Below, one piece after another: positions 1 through 9,077 of a stretch of DNA of 64,000 bases. A program made the translations under genes and the position numbers. Positions within the stretch are counted from its first letter, which is position 1. Each line of letters begins with the position of its first letter. Source of the DNA: SHZI01 sp964417725 (GTDB lineage Bacteria > Pseudomonadota > Gammaproteobacteria > Steroidobacterales > GCA-2729495); contig CAYQIV010000004.1 in the NCBI GenBank assembly GCA_964417725.1, positions 1 through 64,000 on the forward strand, in the 5' to 3' direction. The notes under the pieces are model-generated. The model searched no databases, was not told the DNA's origin, and saw nothing but the letters and a program-made list of their open reading frames with translations.

Positions 1-1
1 A

Positions 2-1336
2 GGCAAGCTCTACATCAGGACATTCGGCTGCCAGATGAACGAGTACGACTCCGGTCGTATCGTTGACCTGCTCGGCCGGAGTCACGCGATGGAACTGGCC
101 GCCGAACCCGACGAGGCGGACGTCCTGATCCTCAACACCTGCTCGGTGCGGGAGAAGGCTCAGGAGAAGGTGTTTTCCCTGCTTGGCCATTGGCGTCTGC
201 TCAAAGCGCAGCGCCCCGGGCTCATCATCGGCGTCGGCGGCTGCGTTGCCAGCCAGGAAGGTGAAGCGTTGCTGGCCCGCGCACCTTTCGTCGACGTCGT
301 GTTCGGCCCGCAGACCCTGCATCGGCTGCCGGCGCTGATCGAGGAAGTGCGCGGACGTGGCCGGCAGCAGATCGACGTCAGTTTCCCCGAGATCGAAAAG
401 TTCGATTGTCTGCCGGCACCGCGAGCCGACGGCCCGACGGCCTTCGTCTCCGTCATGGAAGGCTGCAGCAAGTACTGTTCTTTCTGTGTCGTGCCGTATA
501 CCCGGGGCGAAGAGGTCAGTCGGCCGCTTGATGATGTGGTCGTCGAAGTGGTCTCGCTGGCCCGCCAGGGGGTGCGCGAGGTCACCCTCCTGGGCCAGAA
601 CGTCAATGCTTACCGGGGCGCCACGCATGATGGCGGCACGGCCGACCTGGCCAACCTGCTGCACTACGTGGCCATGGTCGAGGAGATCGGGCGGATCCGC
701 TTCATGACCTCGCACCCGCGGGAGTTCAGCGAGCGGCTGGTCGACGCCTGGGCGCGCATCCCCGTGCTTGCCGACCACGTGCACTTGCCGGTGCAGAGCG
801 GTTCCGACCGCATCCTCGGCCTGATGAAACGTGGTCATACCGTGGCCGAGTTCATGCAACTGGTTACCCGGCTTCGTGATGCGCGCCCGGGGATCTGCAT
901 CTCGACCGACATCATCGTCGGCTTCCCCGGCGAAACCGATGAGGATTTCGCCGCCACCCTCGAACTGGTCGATGCGGCCGGTTTCGACCAGTCGTTCAGC
1001 TTCGTTTACAGTCCCCGCCCGGGGACACCGGCAGCCAGTCTGGTCGACGGGGTCGATGCCGACACCAAGCAGGCACGCCTTGCACGGCTCCAGGCGCGGA
1101 TCAATGGCCACGCCCGCGCCATCAATGAGGCGATGGTCGGCACGGTGCAGAGGGTGCTGGTCGAGCGGCCCTCGCGGCGTGACCCCATGCAACTCGCCGG
1201 TCGCACCAGCAACAACCACTGGGTCAATTTCGCCGGCGACCCCCGGCTCATGGGTACCTTCGTCGACATTACGATCACCGAGGTGATGGCGAATTCCCTG
1301 CGTGGGCGGTTGCTGGCCTCCCGCGAGGCCGCGTGA
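2..1336 (+). CDS. miaB: tRNA-2-methylthio-N6-dimethylallyladenosine synthase, 5' end missing
   Basis: MiaB is a radical-SAM [4Fe-4S] methylthiotransferase that converts i6A37 to ms2i6A37 in tRNAs reading UNN codons. The frame is open from base 2 and reads into KLYIRTFGCQMNEYD, which is the conserved N-terminal MTTase motif, so the true start lies before the window. Seen: N-terminal cluster cysteines (FGCQMN, NTCSVRE, GGCVA), the radical-SAM motif CSKYCSFCVVPYTRG, and a C-terminal TRAM domain (near GRTSNNHWVNF). The stop TGA overlaps the next gene's start, and the miaB-ybeZ-ybeY-ybeX-lnt order matches E. coli. Only a few N-terminal residues are missing. Confidence 0.97.
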   Translation, partial: GKLYIRTFGCQMNEYDSGRIVDLLGRSHAMELAAEPDEADVLILNTCSVREKAQEKVFSLLGHWRLLKAQRPGLIIGVGGCVASQEGEALLARAPFVDVVFGPQTLHRLPALIEEVRGRGRQQIDVSFPEIEKFDCLPAPRADGPTAFVSVMEGCSKYCSFCVVPYTRGEEVSRPLDDVVVEVVSLARQGVREVTLLGQNVNAYRGATHDGGTADLANLLHYVAMVEEIGRIRFMTSHPREFSERLVDAWARIPVLADHVHLPVQSGSDRILGLMKRGHTVAEFMQLVTRLRDARPGICISTDIIVGFPGETDEDFAATLELVDAAGFDQSFSFVYSPRPGTPAASLVDGVDADTKQARLARLQARINGHARAINEAMVGTVQRVLVERPSRRDPMQLAGRTSNNHWVNFAGDPRLMGTFVDITITEVMANSLRGRLLASREAA

Positions 1337-2379
1337 TGGTGGCAGACGCAGGGGAATCGTCTGCCGAAAGCGACGATGCCACCGAAGAATTTGCCATCGA
1401 AGGTGCCGACAATGCCTTGCTGGCGAATCTCTGCGGCCAGTTCGACGAGCACCTGCGCCAGATCGAACAGCGTCTTGCGATCCGTGTCAGCAATCGTGGT
1501 AACCGCTTCAGGCTGACCGGCAAGCCTGCCGCCGTGGCCATGGGTGCCGGTGTTCTGCGGCGACTCTATGCCATGGCCGGAGAAGGGCCATTGGACCCGG
1601 CCCGCCTGCACGTGATCCTCCAGGAAGCACTGATGGAATCGCCCGGCCGCCCGGCCGCCGACGACGTGCAGGCACTGCGCATCCGCCGCCTGCTGATCCG
1701 GCCACGCGGCCCCAACCAGCGGGCCTATCTCGAGGCCATGCGCGACCATGACCTGTGCTTTGGCATCGGCCCGGCCGGAACCGGCAAGACCTACCTTGCC
1801 GTCGCCAGCGCAGTCGCCGCGCTCGAGGAAGAGAAGGTCCGGCGCATCGTCCTGGTCCGGCCCGCCGTCGAGGCTGGTGAACGGCTCGGCTTCCTGCCCG
1901 GGGACATGTCGCAGAAGGTGGACCCCTACCTGCGACCCATGTATGACGCGCTGTACGAAATGCTGGGCTTTGAACGTGTCGCGCGCCTTCTGGAACGGAA
2001 CGTCATCGAGGTTGCCCCGCTGGCCTTCATGCGTGGGCGCTCGCTCAACGAAAGCTACGTGATCCTCGATGAGGCGCAGAACACCACCGTCGAGCAGATG
2101 AAGATGTTCCTCACCCGCCTGGGGTTCGGGTCCCGGGCCATCGTCACCGGGGACATCACGCAGATCGACTTGCCGCGGCATCAGCAGTCCGGTCTGAGGC
2201 ACGTGATGCAGATTCTCGAAGATGTTGCCGGTGTCAGCTTCACGCAGTTTTCCGCCGCGGACGTCGTGCGTCATCCGCTCGTACAGCGCATCGTCGAGGC
2301 CTATCAGCGCCATGAGGATGCGGCGGCAGTGGAAGACGTCAGGAGCCACGCGGCCACCCCCCGCGCCACCGATGGCTGA
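1336..2379 (+). CDS. ybeZ: PhoH-like ATPase (YbeZ)
   Basis: PhoH-family P-loop ATPase, functionally linked to the rRNA-processing nuclease YbeY; the precise activity is unsettled (a nucleoside-triphosphatase/RNA-associated role is proposed). Walker A is GPAGTGKT at about residues 145-152, the Walker B-like motif is VILDEAQN, and the family motif SLNESY precedes it. Length, 347 aa, is typical. The ATG at 1336 overlaps the miaB stop (TGATG); a GTG one codon upstream at 1333 is an alternative. The gene overlaps ybeY by 8 bases, indicating translational coupling. Confidence 0.95.
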   Translation: MVADAGESSAESDDATEEFAIEGADNALLANLCGQFDEHLRQIEQRLAIRVSNRGNRFRLTGKPAAVAMGAGVLRRLYAMAGEGPLDPARLHVILQEALMESPGRPAADDVQALRIRRLLIRPRGPNQRAYLEAMRDHDLCFGIGPAGTGKTYLAVASAVAALEEEKVRRIVLVRPAVEAGERLGFLPGDMSQKVDPYLRPMYDALYEMLGFERVARLLERNVIEVAPLAFMRGRSLNESYVILDEAQNTTVEQMKMFLTRLGFGSRAIVTGDITQIDLPRHQQSGLRHVMQILEDVAGVSFTQFSAADVVRHPLVQRIVEAYQRHEDAAAVEDVRSHAATPRATDG

Positions 2380-2896
2380 CGCGGCCGCCGGCGCAGTGGA
2401 GGTACAGGTGCAGGTGCAGATGGCGGATGGCCTCGCCGTGCTCGAGGGTATGGAAGTCCGGCGCTGGGTGTGTGCCGCGCTGGTGGCTGCCGGTGCCGAC
2501 ACCACAGCGGAGATCACGGTACGGCTGGTCGATGAGGCAGAAGGCGCGCAACTCAACCGGCATTATCGCCACGGCAGCGGTGCCACCAACGTGTTGTCGT
2601 TCCCATCGCCGCTGCTGCCGCCGGTACCGGGCATGACGCTGCCGCTCGGTGACGTGGTGATCTGTCTGCCGGTCGTCCACCGCGAGTCGCTGGCGCAACA
2701 TAAGCCCGTGCTGGCCCACCTTGCGCATCTGGTGGTGCATGGTGTGTTGCACCTCGCCGGCCATGACCACGACGGCGATGCGCATGCCGCGACGATGGAG
2801 GCCCTGGAAACGGCCGTTCTCGGACATCTCGGTTTTGACGACCCGTGGACCCCGCAGGACGGTCCCCCACGAAGGACGGACGACGACGATGAGTGA
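2372..2896 (+). CDS. ybeY: Endoribonuclease YbeY, rRNA maturation factor
   Basis: YbeY is a zinc-dependent single-strand endoribonuclease needed for 16S rRNA 3'-end maturation and 70S ribosome quality control. The metal site is visible as HGVLHLAGHDH (His-x3-His-x5-His pattern) near residue 115. It is preceded by the conserved segment around GSGATNVLSFP. Predicted length is 174 aa against about 155 in E. coli; the extra residues are an Ala/Val/Gln-rich N-terminus. The start ATG 2372 was chosen because it precedes the first conserved residues and overlaps the ybeZ stop. The 3' end overlaps the ybeX start by 8 bases. Confidence 0.94.
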   Translation: MADAAAGAVEVQVQVQMADGLAVLEGMEVRRWVCAALVAAGADTTAEITVRLVDEAEGAQLNRHYRHGSGATNVLSFPSPLLPPVPGMTLPLGDVVICLPVVHRESLAQHKPVLAHLAHLVVHGVLHLAGHDHDGDAHAATMEALETAVLGHLGFDDPWTPQDGPPRRTDDDDE

Positions 2897-3740
2897 AGAT
2901 GTCGACATCGATACACGTGGCAGGTGGTACGACCGCCTGCGCACGTTGCTGACCGGTGAGCCGGCAACCCGCGATGACCTGCTCGACCTGCTCCGCGAGC
3001 CCCATTGGCGTGCAGTGCTGGATGCCGATGAGCGGGTGATGATCGAGGGTGTGCTTGCCGTCGGTGAAACGAAGGTCCGCGACGTGATGGTGCCGCGGTC
3101 ACAGATGGTCGTGCTTTCCCTGAACGCACCGCGTGAGCAGATCCTGCGCGATATCGTCGAAAGCGGTCATTCGCGCTTTCCGGTGATCGGTGCGGACCGC
3201 GAGGAGGTCGTCGGCATCCTGCTTGCCAAGGACGTACTGCGCTGTCTCGTCGATCACCCCGACGGAGGGTTCGATCTCAGGCAATGGCTGCGGCCGGTGG
3301 CATTCATCCCCGAAAGCAAGCGCCTCGATACCCTGCTCAAGGAGTTCCGTCACAGCCGCAACCACATGGCGATCGTCGTCGACGAGTACGGTGGCGTGGC
3401 AGGCCTGTTGACCATCGAGGACGTGCTGGAGGAAATCGTCGGTGAAATCGACGACGAGTTCGATGCCGAGTCGGCCGGCGACATTCATCCGCAGGACAAT
3501 GGCACGCATTCTGTCCATGGGCTGACGACCATCGAGGATTTCAACCGGCACTTCAATGTGATGCTGGGTGATGAGCACTACGACACGGTCGGCGGTCTCG
3601 TCACCTGGCATCTGGGCCACATGCCGCGCCGTGGTGAGGTCGTCACGGTGGGCGGGTTCAGCTTTCGTGTCCTGCAGGCCGATCGGCGGCGCATCCACTC
3701 CATCGAAGTGGGGCGGGTCGCGATGCCGGGCGATACATGA
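2889..3740 (+). CDS. ybeX: HlyC/CorC-family CBS-domain protein (YbeX)
   Basis: Protein of 283 aa with two CBS domains (about residues 60-180, e.g. RDVMVPRSQMVVL and HMAIVVDEYGGVAGLLTIEDVLEEIVGEI) followed by a C-terminal CorC/HlyC domain (VHGLTTIEDFN to the end). It is the cytosolic YbeX/CorC type without the DUF21 membrane domain. E. coli YbeX has been linked to Mg2+/Co2+ efflux and more recently to ribosome homeostasis, which fits the ybeZ-ybeY neighbours. The ATG 2889 overlaps ybeY; the open frame runs further upstream but that part is out of frame with any homology. Confidence 0.95.
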   Translation: MSEDVDIDTRGRWYDRLRTLLTGEPATRDDLLDLLREPHWRAVLDADERVMIEGVLAVGETKVRDVMVPRSQMVVLSLNAPREQILRDIVESGHSRFPVIGADREEVVGILLAKDVLRCLVDHPDGGFDLRQWLRPVAFIPESKRLDTLLKEFRHSRNHMAIVVDEYGGVAGLLTIEDVLEEIVGEIDDEFDAESAGDIHPQDNGTHSVHGLTTIEDFNRHFNVMLGDEHYDTVGGLVTWHLGHMPRRGEVVTVGGFSFRVLQADRRRIHSIEVGRVAMPGDT

Positions 3741-3792
3741 TGCATTTGCCGTTACGCCCTGTGCCGGCTTCAGCCAGCCCGCCGGTCGCGAC

Positions 3793-5292
3793 ATGATCCC
3801 GCGGTTTGCGCGGAACCACGGGCGGTGGCTGGCGCTGGCTGCCGGCCTGCCCATGTTCCTGGCCTTCGCTCCTTTTGGCCATTGGTGGCTTGCCGGCGTG
3901 CTGTTGGCCGTGCTCTACGTGTGCTGGCAGGATCAACCGCCCCGCGAGCGGCTGCTGCGCGGCTTCTGGTTCGGCGTGGCCATGTTTTCCTGCGGCACGT
4001 GGTGGCTGTATGTCAGCGTGCACGACTTCGGTGGCGCACCGGCGCCGTTTGCGGTGCTGGTCACGCTGCTGCTGGTGGTGGTGATGGCCGCCTGGGTGGC
4101 GCTGGCCGGCCTGGTCACGGCATATGCCCGCCCGCTGTCACCCGCCTGGCAGATGCTTGCGGTGTTGCCGGCCACCTGGGTGCTGATCGAGTGGTTGCGT
4201 GGCTGGTTCCTCGGCGGCTTCCCGTGGCTGAGCCTGGGGTATGTCCATGACGGGAGCCCGCTGTCCGCATGGGCGCCACTGGCCGGGGTGCATGGCCTGG
4301 GTCTGGTTACTGCGTGGTCGGGCGGTGCGCTGGCCGCGCTGGTCCTGTGCCGGCGGGGTCCGCGCCTGGCTGCGCTGGCAGGCCTGTTGGCGATTACCGG
4401 TCTGACCGCGCTGCTCCAGCGCATCCAGTGGGTGGCGCCCGCGGGGGCCGAGATCCGCGTCGCCCTTGTCCAGGGCGGCGTCGGGCAGGACCGCAAGTGG
4501 CTTGCCGAAGAACTCGAGTCGACGATGGCCCTGTACCGGGATCTCACGTTGCAAATCGAAGACGCGGACCTCATCGTCTGGCCCGAGGCCGCGATCCCGG
4601 CCCTGGCCCACGAGGTGGAGGCGTATCTCTCGGCATTCGGTGATTTCATGGCGGCACGGGATCGGCTGCTGGTTCTCGGCATGCTGCGCTACGATTTCGA
4701 CAGCGGTGAGTTCCACAACACGCTGATGACCGTCGGTAGCCGCCAGGATGTCTACTACAAGCGCCACCTGGTGCCGTTTGGTGAGTTTTTTCCGGTGCCC
4801 GGCATGATCCGCCGCTTCCTGCGCCTGCTCAACCTGCCCTACCAGGATATCGCCCGCGGGCCGGATCGCCAGCCACCCCTGTACATCGGTGAGGTCGCGC
4901 TTGCGCCCAGCATCTGCTACGAGGATGTTTTCGGCGCCGAGATGCGCCGCTTTCTTCCTGCAGCCGGTGTGCTCCTCAACGTCAGCAATGATGGCTGGTT
5001 CGGCGACACCATCGCGCCGCACCAGCACCTGCAGATGGCCCGCTTTCGCGCGCTGGAAAACGGACGCTACATGGTTCGGGGTACCAATACGGGAATCTCT
5101 GCGGTGATTGCCCCGGACGGCGCGGTGGTGGCCCGTGGCGCCCAGTTGATGCCCGACATCGTCACAGCGACGGTACGGCCGTATGCCGGCACGACACCCT
5201 GGGTGCGTTTCGGCAACGTCCCGGTGATCGGCGTGGCGGTGCTGATGCTCTTGCTGGCGCTGGCCGGTCAGCGCCGGACACCCGTGCTCTGA
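3793..5292 (+). CDS. lnt: Apolipoprotein N-acyltransferase
   Basis: Integral inner-membrane enzyme that adds the third acyl chain to the N-terminal Cys of lipoproteins, the last step of maturation before Lol sorting. 499 aa (E. coli 512). The N-terminal ~200 residues are six to eight hydrophobic helices; the periplasmic nitrilase domain follows, with the catalytic triad visible as Glu265 (VWPEAAIPA), Lys323 (YYKRHLVPFGE) and Cys375 (SICYEDVF). A last TM helix (VIGVAVLMLLLALAG) closes the protein. ATG 3793 was chosen as the first Met before the hydrophobic N-terminus; no strong ribosome-binding site precedes it. Confidence 0.96.
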   Translation: MIPRFARNHGRWLALAAGLPMFLAFAPFGHWWLAGVLLAVLYVCWQDQPPRERLLRGFWFGVAMFSCGTWWLYVSVHDFGGAPAPFAVLVTLLLVVVMAAWVALAGLVTAYARPLSPAWQMLAVLPATWVLIEWLRGWFLGGFPWLSLGYVHDGSPLSAWAPLAGVHGLGLVTAWSGGALAALVLCRRGPRLAALAGLLAITGLTALLQRIQWVAPAGAEIRVALVQGGVGQDRKWLAEELESTMALYRDLTLQIEDADLIVWPEAAIPALAHEVEAYLSAFGDFMAARDRLLVLGMLRYDFDSGEFHNTLMTVGSRQDVYYKRHLVPFGEFFPVPGMIRRFLRLLNLPYQDIARGPDRQPPLYIGEVALAPSICYEDVFGAEMRRFLPAAGVLLNVSNDGWFGDTIAPHQHLQMARFRALENGRYMVRGTNTGISAVIAPDGAVVARGAQLMPDIVTATVRPYAGTTPWVRFGNVPVIGVAVLMLLLALAGQRRTPVL

Positions 5293-5362
5293 CCCCATCC
5301 CCCGGGTGGCGCGATGGGTGGTGTATCCTTGGCCGCCCTTTGTCCTTCACCAGCACGAACCA

Positions 5363-7981
5363 GTGAGCGAGATCGCCTATAACCCCCAGGAGGTCGAGGC
5401 CGAGGCCCGCGACCATTGGGAGCGGCACGGCTGCTTCCGTGCCACCGTGGACCCGACCCGCGAGAAGTTCTACTGCCTGTCCATGTTCCCCTACCCGAGC
5501 GGTCGCCTGCACATGGGACATGTGCGGAACTACACCATCGGCGACGTCATTGCGCGGTACCAGCGCATGTTGGGAAAGAACGTCCTGCAGCCGATGGGCT
5601 GGGACGCCTTCGGTCTGCCGGCGGAGAATGCGGCGATGGCCCGCGGGGTCGCGCCAGCGCGCTGGACGTGGGACAACATCGCCCACATGAAGGGTCAGCT
5701 CCAGGCCCTCGGTCTGGCCATCGACTGGCATTGCGAAATCGCCACGTGTCAGCCCGCCTACTATCGCTGGAACCAGTGGTTGTTTCTGCGCATGCTCGAG
5801 AAAGGCCTGGTCTACCAGGCCACGGGGGTCGTCAACTGGGATCCCGTTGACCAGACGGTATTGGCCAACGAACAGGTCATCGATGGCCGTGGTTGGCGTA
5901 CGGGGGCGCTGGTCGAGAAGCGCGAGATCCCGATGTATTACATGCGCATCACGGCCTATGCAGATGAGTTGCTGCAAGGGCTGGATGCACTGCCGGGCTG
6001 GCCGGAGCGTGTCAAGCTTATGCAGGCCAACTGGATCGGCCGCAGTGAAGGCGTCGAAATCAGCTTCCCCTATGCCGGTTCGGCCCGCCAGGCCATGGGT
6101 GCTGACGGCGTGCTGCGCGTGTTCACGACCCGGGCCGATACCCTGATGGGCGCCACCTACTGCGCCGTCGCCGCCGAACACCCGCTGGCCCTCGCGGCCG
6201 CGGAGGGCAATGCCGCCTTGTCGGCGTTCATCGACGAGTGCCGTCGCGGCAGCGTCATGGAAGCAGACATCGCCACGCAGGAAAAACGTGGCATGTCCAC
6301 CGGCTTGCATGTCGTTCACCCGTTGAGTGGCGAACTGCTGGAAGTGTGGGTGGCCAACTACGTGCTCATGGGCTATGGCGAGGGTGCGGTGATGGCCGTG
6401 CCTGCGCATGACGAGCGGGACTTCGACTTCGCCATGCATTATGGCCTGCCGGTGCGCTGCGTGATCCGACCACGGGATGGGGGCCACGCCGGTGCCACGC
6501 CACCGTGGCAGCCTGCCTATGCAGAGCAGGGCGTGACGGTGGATTCCGGTGAGTTCTCCGGGCTCGATTCGGCCGTCGCGGTGGACGCGATCGCGGCAGC
6601 GCTTGCCGCCAGGGGGCTTGGCCGCAAGCGCGTGCAGTTCCGCCTGCGTGACTGGGCGGTTTCGCGCCAGCGCTACTGGGGTACGCCGATCCCCATGATC
6701 CACTGTGCCACCTGCGGCGAGATACCGGTGCCGGATGAACAACTGCCGGTCATGCTCCCCGAGGATCTGGTACCCGACGGCAGCGGCAACCCGCTCGGTC
6801 GCCACGCGGCGTTCCTGCACTGCACGTGCCCGCGGTGTGGTGCGGGTGCCCGACGGGAGACCGATACCCTCGACACCTTCGTCGATTCATCGTGGTATTT
6901 CCTGCGCTTTGCCTGTGCCGACAACGACCATGCCATGGTCGATGAGCGGGTCCGCTACTGGTTGCCCGTCGATCAGTACATCGGCGGTATCGAGCATGCG
7001 ATTCTGCACCTGCTCTACTCGCGCTTCTGGACGCGCGTCATGCGTGACCTCGGCCTGCTGTCCCTGGACGAGCCTTTCGCCAACCTCCTCACGCAGGGGA
7101 TGGTGCTCAACCATATTTGGTTCCGCAGGAATGAAGGCGGTCGTATCACCTACTACAATCCTGCGGAAGTCGAACTGCGTGAATTGCCCGGTCGTGGCCC
7201 GACGCCCGTGCTCGCTGCCGACGGCAAGCCCGTCGAATCAGGCGGCATGGGTACCATGTCCAAGTCGAAGAACAACGGCGTCGATCCGCAACAGCTGGTC
7301 GACAGCTTCGGTGCTGACACGGCGCGCCTCTTCACCATGTTCACGGCCCCACCCGAGCAATCGCTCGAATGGTCCGACGAGGGCGTGCAGGGTGCCCACC
7401 GCTTCCTCAAGCGTGTGTGGCGGCTGGTACATGCGCACATGGCGGCAGGCGCCGCGGAACGGGTGCTGAATCCGTCGTTACTGGACGAAGCACAGCGCGA
7501 CCTGCGGCGCCAGGCCCACCAGATGCTGGCCAAGGTAACCGACGACATCGGCCGCCGGCGGACGTTCAACACAGCCATTGCCGCAGTGATGGAACTCTCC
7601 AATGCCATCGGTCGCTACACCGTGCGACATGTCGTCGACCGGCAGGTCGTCCACGAGGCGCTGGAGCTGCTCGTCCTGGCGCTGTCGCCGATCGTGCCGC
7701 ACGTCTGCCACCGTCTGTGGCGCGTGCTGGGTCACGAGGGCGCCGTGGTCGACGAGCGCTGGCCAGACGTCGATGATGCGGCGTTGGCGACGGCGATGCG
7801 GGAGATCGTCGTTCAGGTCAACGGCAAGGTGCGGGGGCGCATCCAGATCGCCAGCGAAGCCGGCCAGGACGATATCCGCAGTGCCGCACTCGATGATGCC
7901 AACGTACGCCGCTTCATCGCCGGCCAGCCGGTGCGCAAGGTCATCGTTGTCCCCGGGAAGCTCGTCAATGTCGTGGTCTGA
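5363..7981 (+). CDS. leuS: Leucyl-tRNA synthetase
   Basis: Class I aminoacyl-tRNA synthetase charging tRNA-Leu, with an editing (CP1) domain. 872 aa (E. coli 860). HIGH-type motif HMGH (in GRLHMGHVRNYTIGD), the editing motif TRADTLMGATY, and MSKSKNNG as the KMSKS motif (TMSKSKNNG, Thr for Lys in the first position) are visible. GTG 5363 is chosen because homology begins with SEIAYNPQEVE; an in-frame ATG at 5306 would add 19 non-conserved residues that overlap a promoter-like TATCCT at 5324-5329. The 3' end overlaps lptE by 14 bases, as in E. coli. Confidence 0.96.
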   Translation: MSEIAYNPQEVEAEARDHWERHGCFRATVDPTREKFYCLSMFPYPSGRLHMGHVRNYTIGDVIARYQRMLGKNVLQPMGWDAFGLPAENAAMARGVAPARWTWDNIAHMKGQLQALGLAIDWHCEIATCQPAYYRWNQWLFLRMLEKGLVYQATGVVNWDPVDQTVLANEQVIDGRGWRTGALVEKREIPMYYMRITAYADELLQGLDALPGWPERVKLMQANWIGRSEGVEISFPYAGSARQAMGADGVLRVFTTRADTLMGATYCAVAAEHPLALAAAEGNAALSAFIDECRRGSVMEADIATQEKRGMSTGLHVVHPLSGELLEVWVANYVLMGYGEGAVMAVPAHDERDFDFAMHYGLPVRCVIRPRDGGHAGATPPWQPAYAEQGVTVDSGEFSGLDSAVAVDAIAAALAARGLGRKRVQFRLRDWAVSRQRYWGTPIPMIHCATCGEIPVPDEQLPVMLPEDLVPDGSGNPLGRHAAFLHCTCPRCGAGARRETDTLDTFVDSSWYFLRFACADNDHAMVDERVRYWLPVDQYIGGIEHAILHLLYSRFWTRVMRDLGLLSLDEPFANLLTQGMVLNHIWFRRNEGGRITYYNPAEVELRELPGRGPTPVLAADGKPVESGGMGTMSKSKNNGVDPQQLVDSFGADTARLFTMFTAPPEQSLEWSDEGVQGAHRFLKRVWRLVHAHMAAGAAERVLNPSLLDEAQRDLRRQAHQMLAKVTDDIGRRRTFNTAIAAVMELSNAIGRYTVRHVVDRQVVHEALELLVLALSPIVPHVCHRLWRVLGHEGAVVDERWPDVDDAALATAMREIVVQVNGKVRGRIQIASEAGQDDIRSAALDDANVRRFIAGQPVRKVIVVPGKLVNVVV

Positions 7982-8465
7982 CATCCTGAGGCTGTCTGTC
8001 GTCGGCGCCCTGTGCCTGGTGCTGTCTGGTTGCGGTTTCCAGCTGCGCGGCCCGGTGCGCATCCCGGATGGGGCAGGGCCGGTCCACATCCAGGCGGAGG
8101 ACACCTATTCGGACTTCTATCGCGAACTGGTTTCGGTGTTCCGCCAGGGCCGTGTCGAGTTGACCACCGACCCGACCAAGGCACGAATGATTCTGCGCGT
8201 GCTGGATGACGAAACCGGCCGGCGACTGCTGTCGGTGACACCGCGCAATATCCCGGCCGAATACGAGGTGTATTACCGGATCCGCATCGCCGTGATTCGC
8301 GAGGGACGGGAGGTATTGCCGCCCGAGCAACTGGTGTTGGCCCGGGATTACACGTTCGATGCGACGCAGGTGCTGGGCAAGTCTGCCGAAGAGCAGGTGC
8401 TGCGGCGCGCCATCGTCGCTGACCTCGTCAACCTGGTGATGCGCAGGCTCGTTGCGCTGGGCTGA
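7968..8465 (+). CDS. lptE: LPS-assembly lipoprotein LptE
   Basis: Outer-membrane lipoprotein that plugs the LptD beta-barrel in the LPS translocon. 165 aa with an N-terminal lipoprotein signal, lipobox LSGC at residues 19-22 (Cys22 acylated), followed by the family-typical CGFQLRG. The rest matches the alpha/beta LptE fold (RVELTTDPTKARMILRV, YEVYYRIRI). It follows leuS with an overlap, as in many gammaproteobacteria, but holA, its usual next neighbour, lies 3 kb further downstream here. Confidence 0.92.
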   Translation: MSWSDILRLSVVGALCLVLSGCGFQLRGPVRIPDGAGPVHIQAEDTYSDFYRELVSVFRQGRVELTTDPTKARMILRVLDDETGRRLLSVTPRNIPAEYEVYYRIRIAVIREGREVLPPEQLVLARDYTFDATQVLGKSAEEQVLRRAIVADLVNLVMRRLVALG

Positions 8466-8491
8466 CGGCTGGCCGCTCCCCGGTCGACCGG

Positions 8492-8977
8492 CTACAGCTG
8501 CGTCGGGTTCGGCGCGTCGCCGTAGACTTCCACCGGGTCGAAGACCTTGGACGTCTCGGTGAAGCGCAGACGGGGTGGGCTGGCCTGTGCGCCCTGCTCC
8601 CCGACCGCCACTTCCCGGTAGAAACACGAGCGGTAGCCGACGTGGCAGCTGGCACCACCGGCGACGTCGACGCGCAGCCACACGCAGTCCTGGTCGTCGT
8701 CGATCAGCAGTTGCCGCACCGTCTGCACGAGGCCGCTGGTGGCGCCCTTGTGCCAGAGGGCCTGCCGGCTGCGGCTGTAATAATGGGCCTCGCCGGTCTC
8801 GATGGTGCGGGTCAGCGCCTCGGCATTCATGTAGCCGACCATCAGCAGTTCGCCGCTGCTGAAGTCGGTGGTTACGGCAGGCAGCAGGCCGTGCTCGTCG
8901 AAACGTGGCGCGAGTTCGTCGCCTTCCTCCACCTGCTCGATGGTGCGACGCGGGGAGAACATTGCGGCGGGGTCCAT
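8492..8977 (-). CDS. hisI: Phosphoribosyl-AMP cyclohydrolase
   Basis: Third step of histidine biosynthesis: opens the adenine ring of PR-AMP (zinc-dependent). 161 aa, a monofunctional HisI without the HisE domain. Conserved motifs: LMVGYMNAEAL, GEAHYYSRSRQALWHKGATSG, the metal/catalytic segment DDDQDCVWLRVDVAGGASCHVGYRSCFY with the zinc cysteines. It is convergent with lptE and divergent from cysS (100-base gap), and is away from any other his gene in this window. Start ATG 8977 gives the usual N-terminal length. Confidence 0.94.
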   Translation of the reverse strand: MDPAAMFSPRRTIEQVEEGDELAPRFDEHGLLPAVTTDFSSGELLMVGYMNAEALTRTIETGEAHYYSRSRQALWHKGATSGLVQTVRQLLIDDDQDCVWLRVDVAGGASCHVGYRSCFYREVAVGEQGAQASPPRLRFTETSKVFDPVEVYGDAPNPTQL

Positions 8978-9077
8978 GGAAGGCTCCTTGGTGTACCGGT
9001 GCTTGTGTCACCGGGTGGCGAGGTCGCGGCCGGGACGGAGTTGCTATTATACCGGCCCCGCATACCCGGCCGACAGC

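Noticed and set aside
9001..9050. Possible complete promoter for cysS
   Set aside because: TATTAT is a fair -10, but the sequence 17 bases upstream has no resemblance to TTGACA; kept only as a note in cysS.
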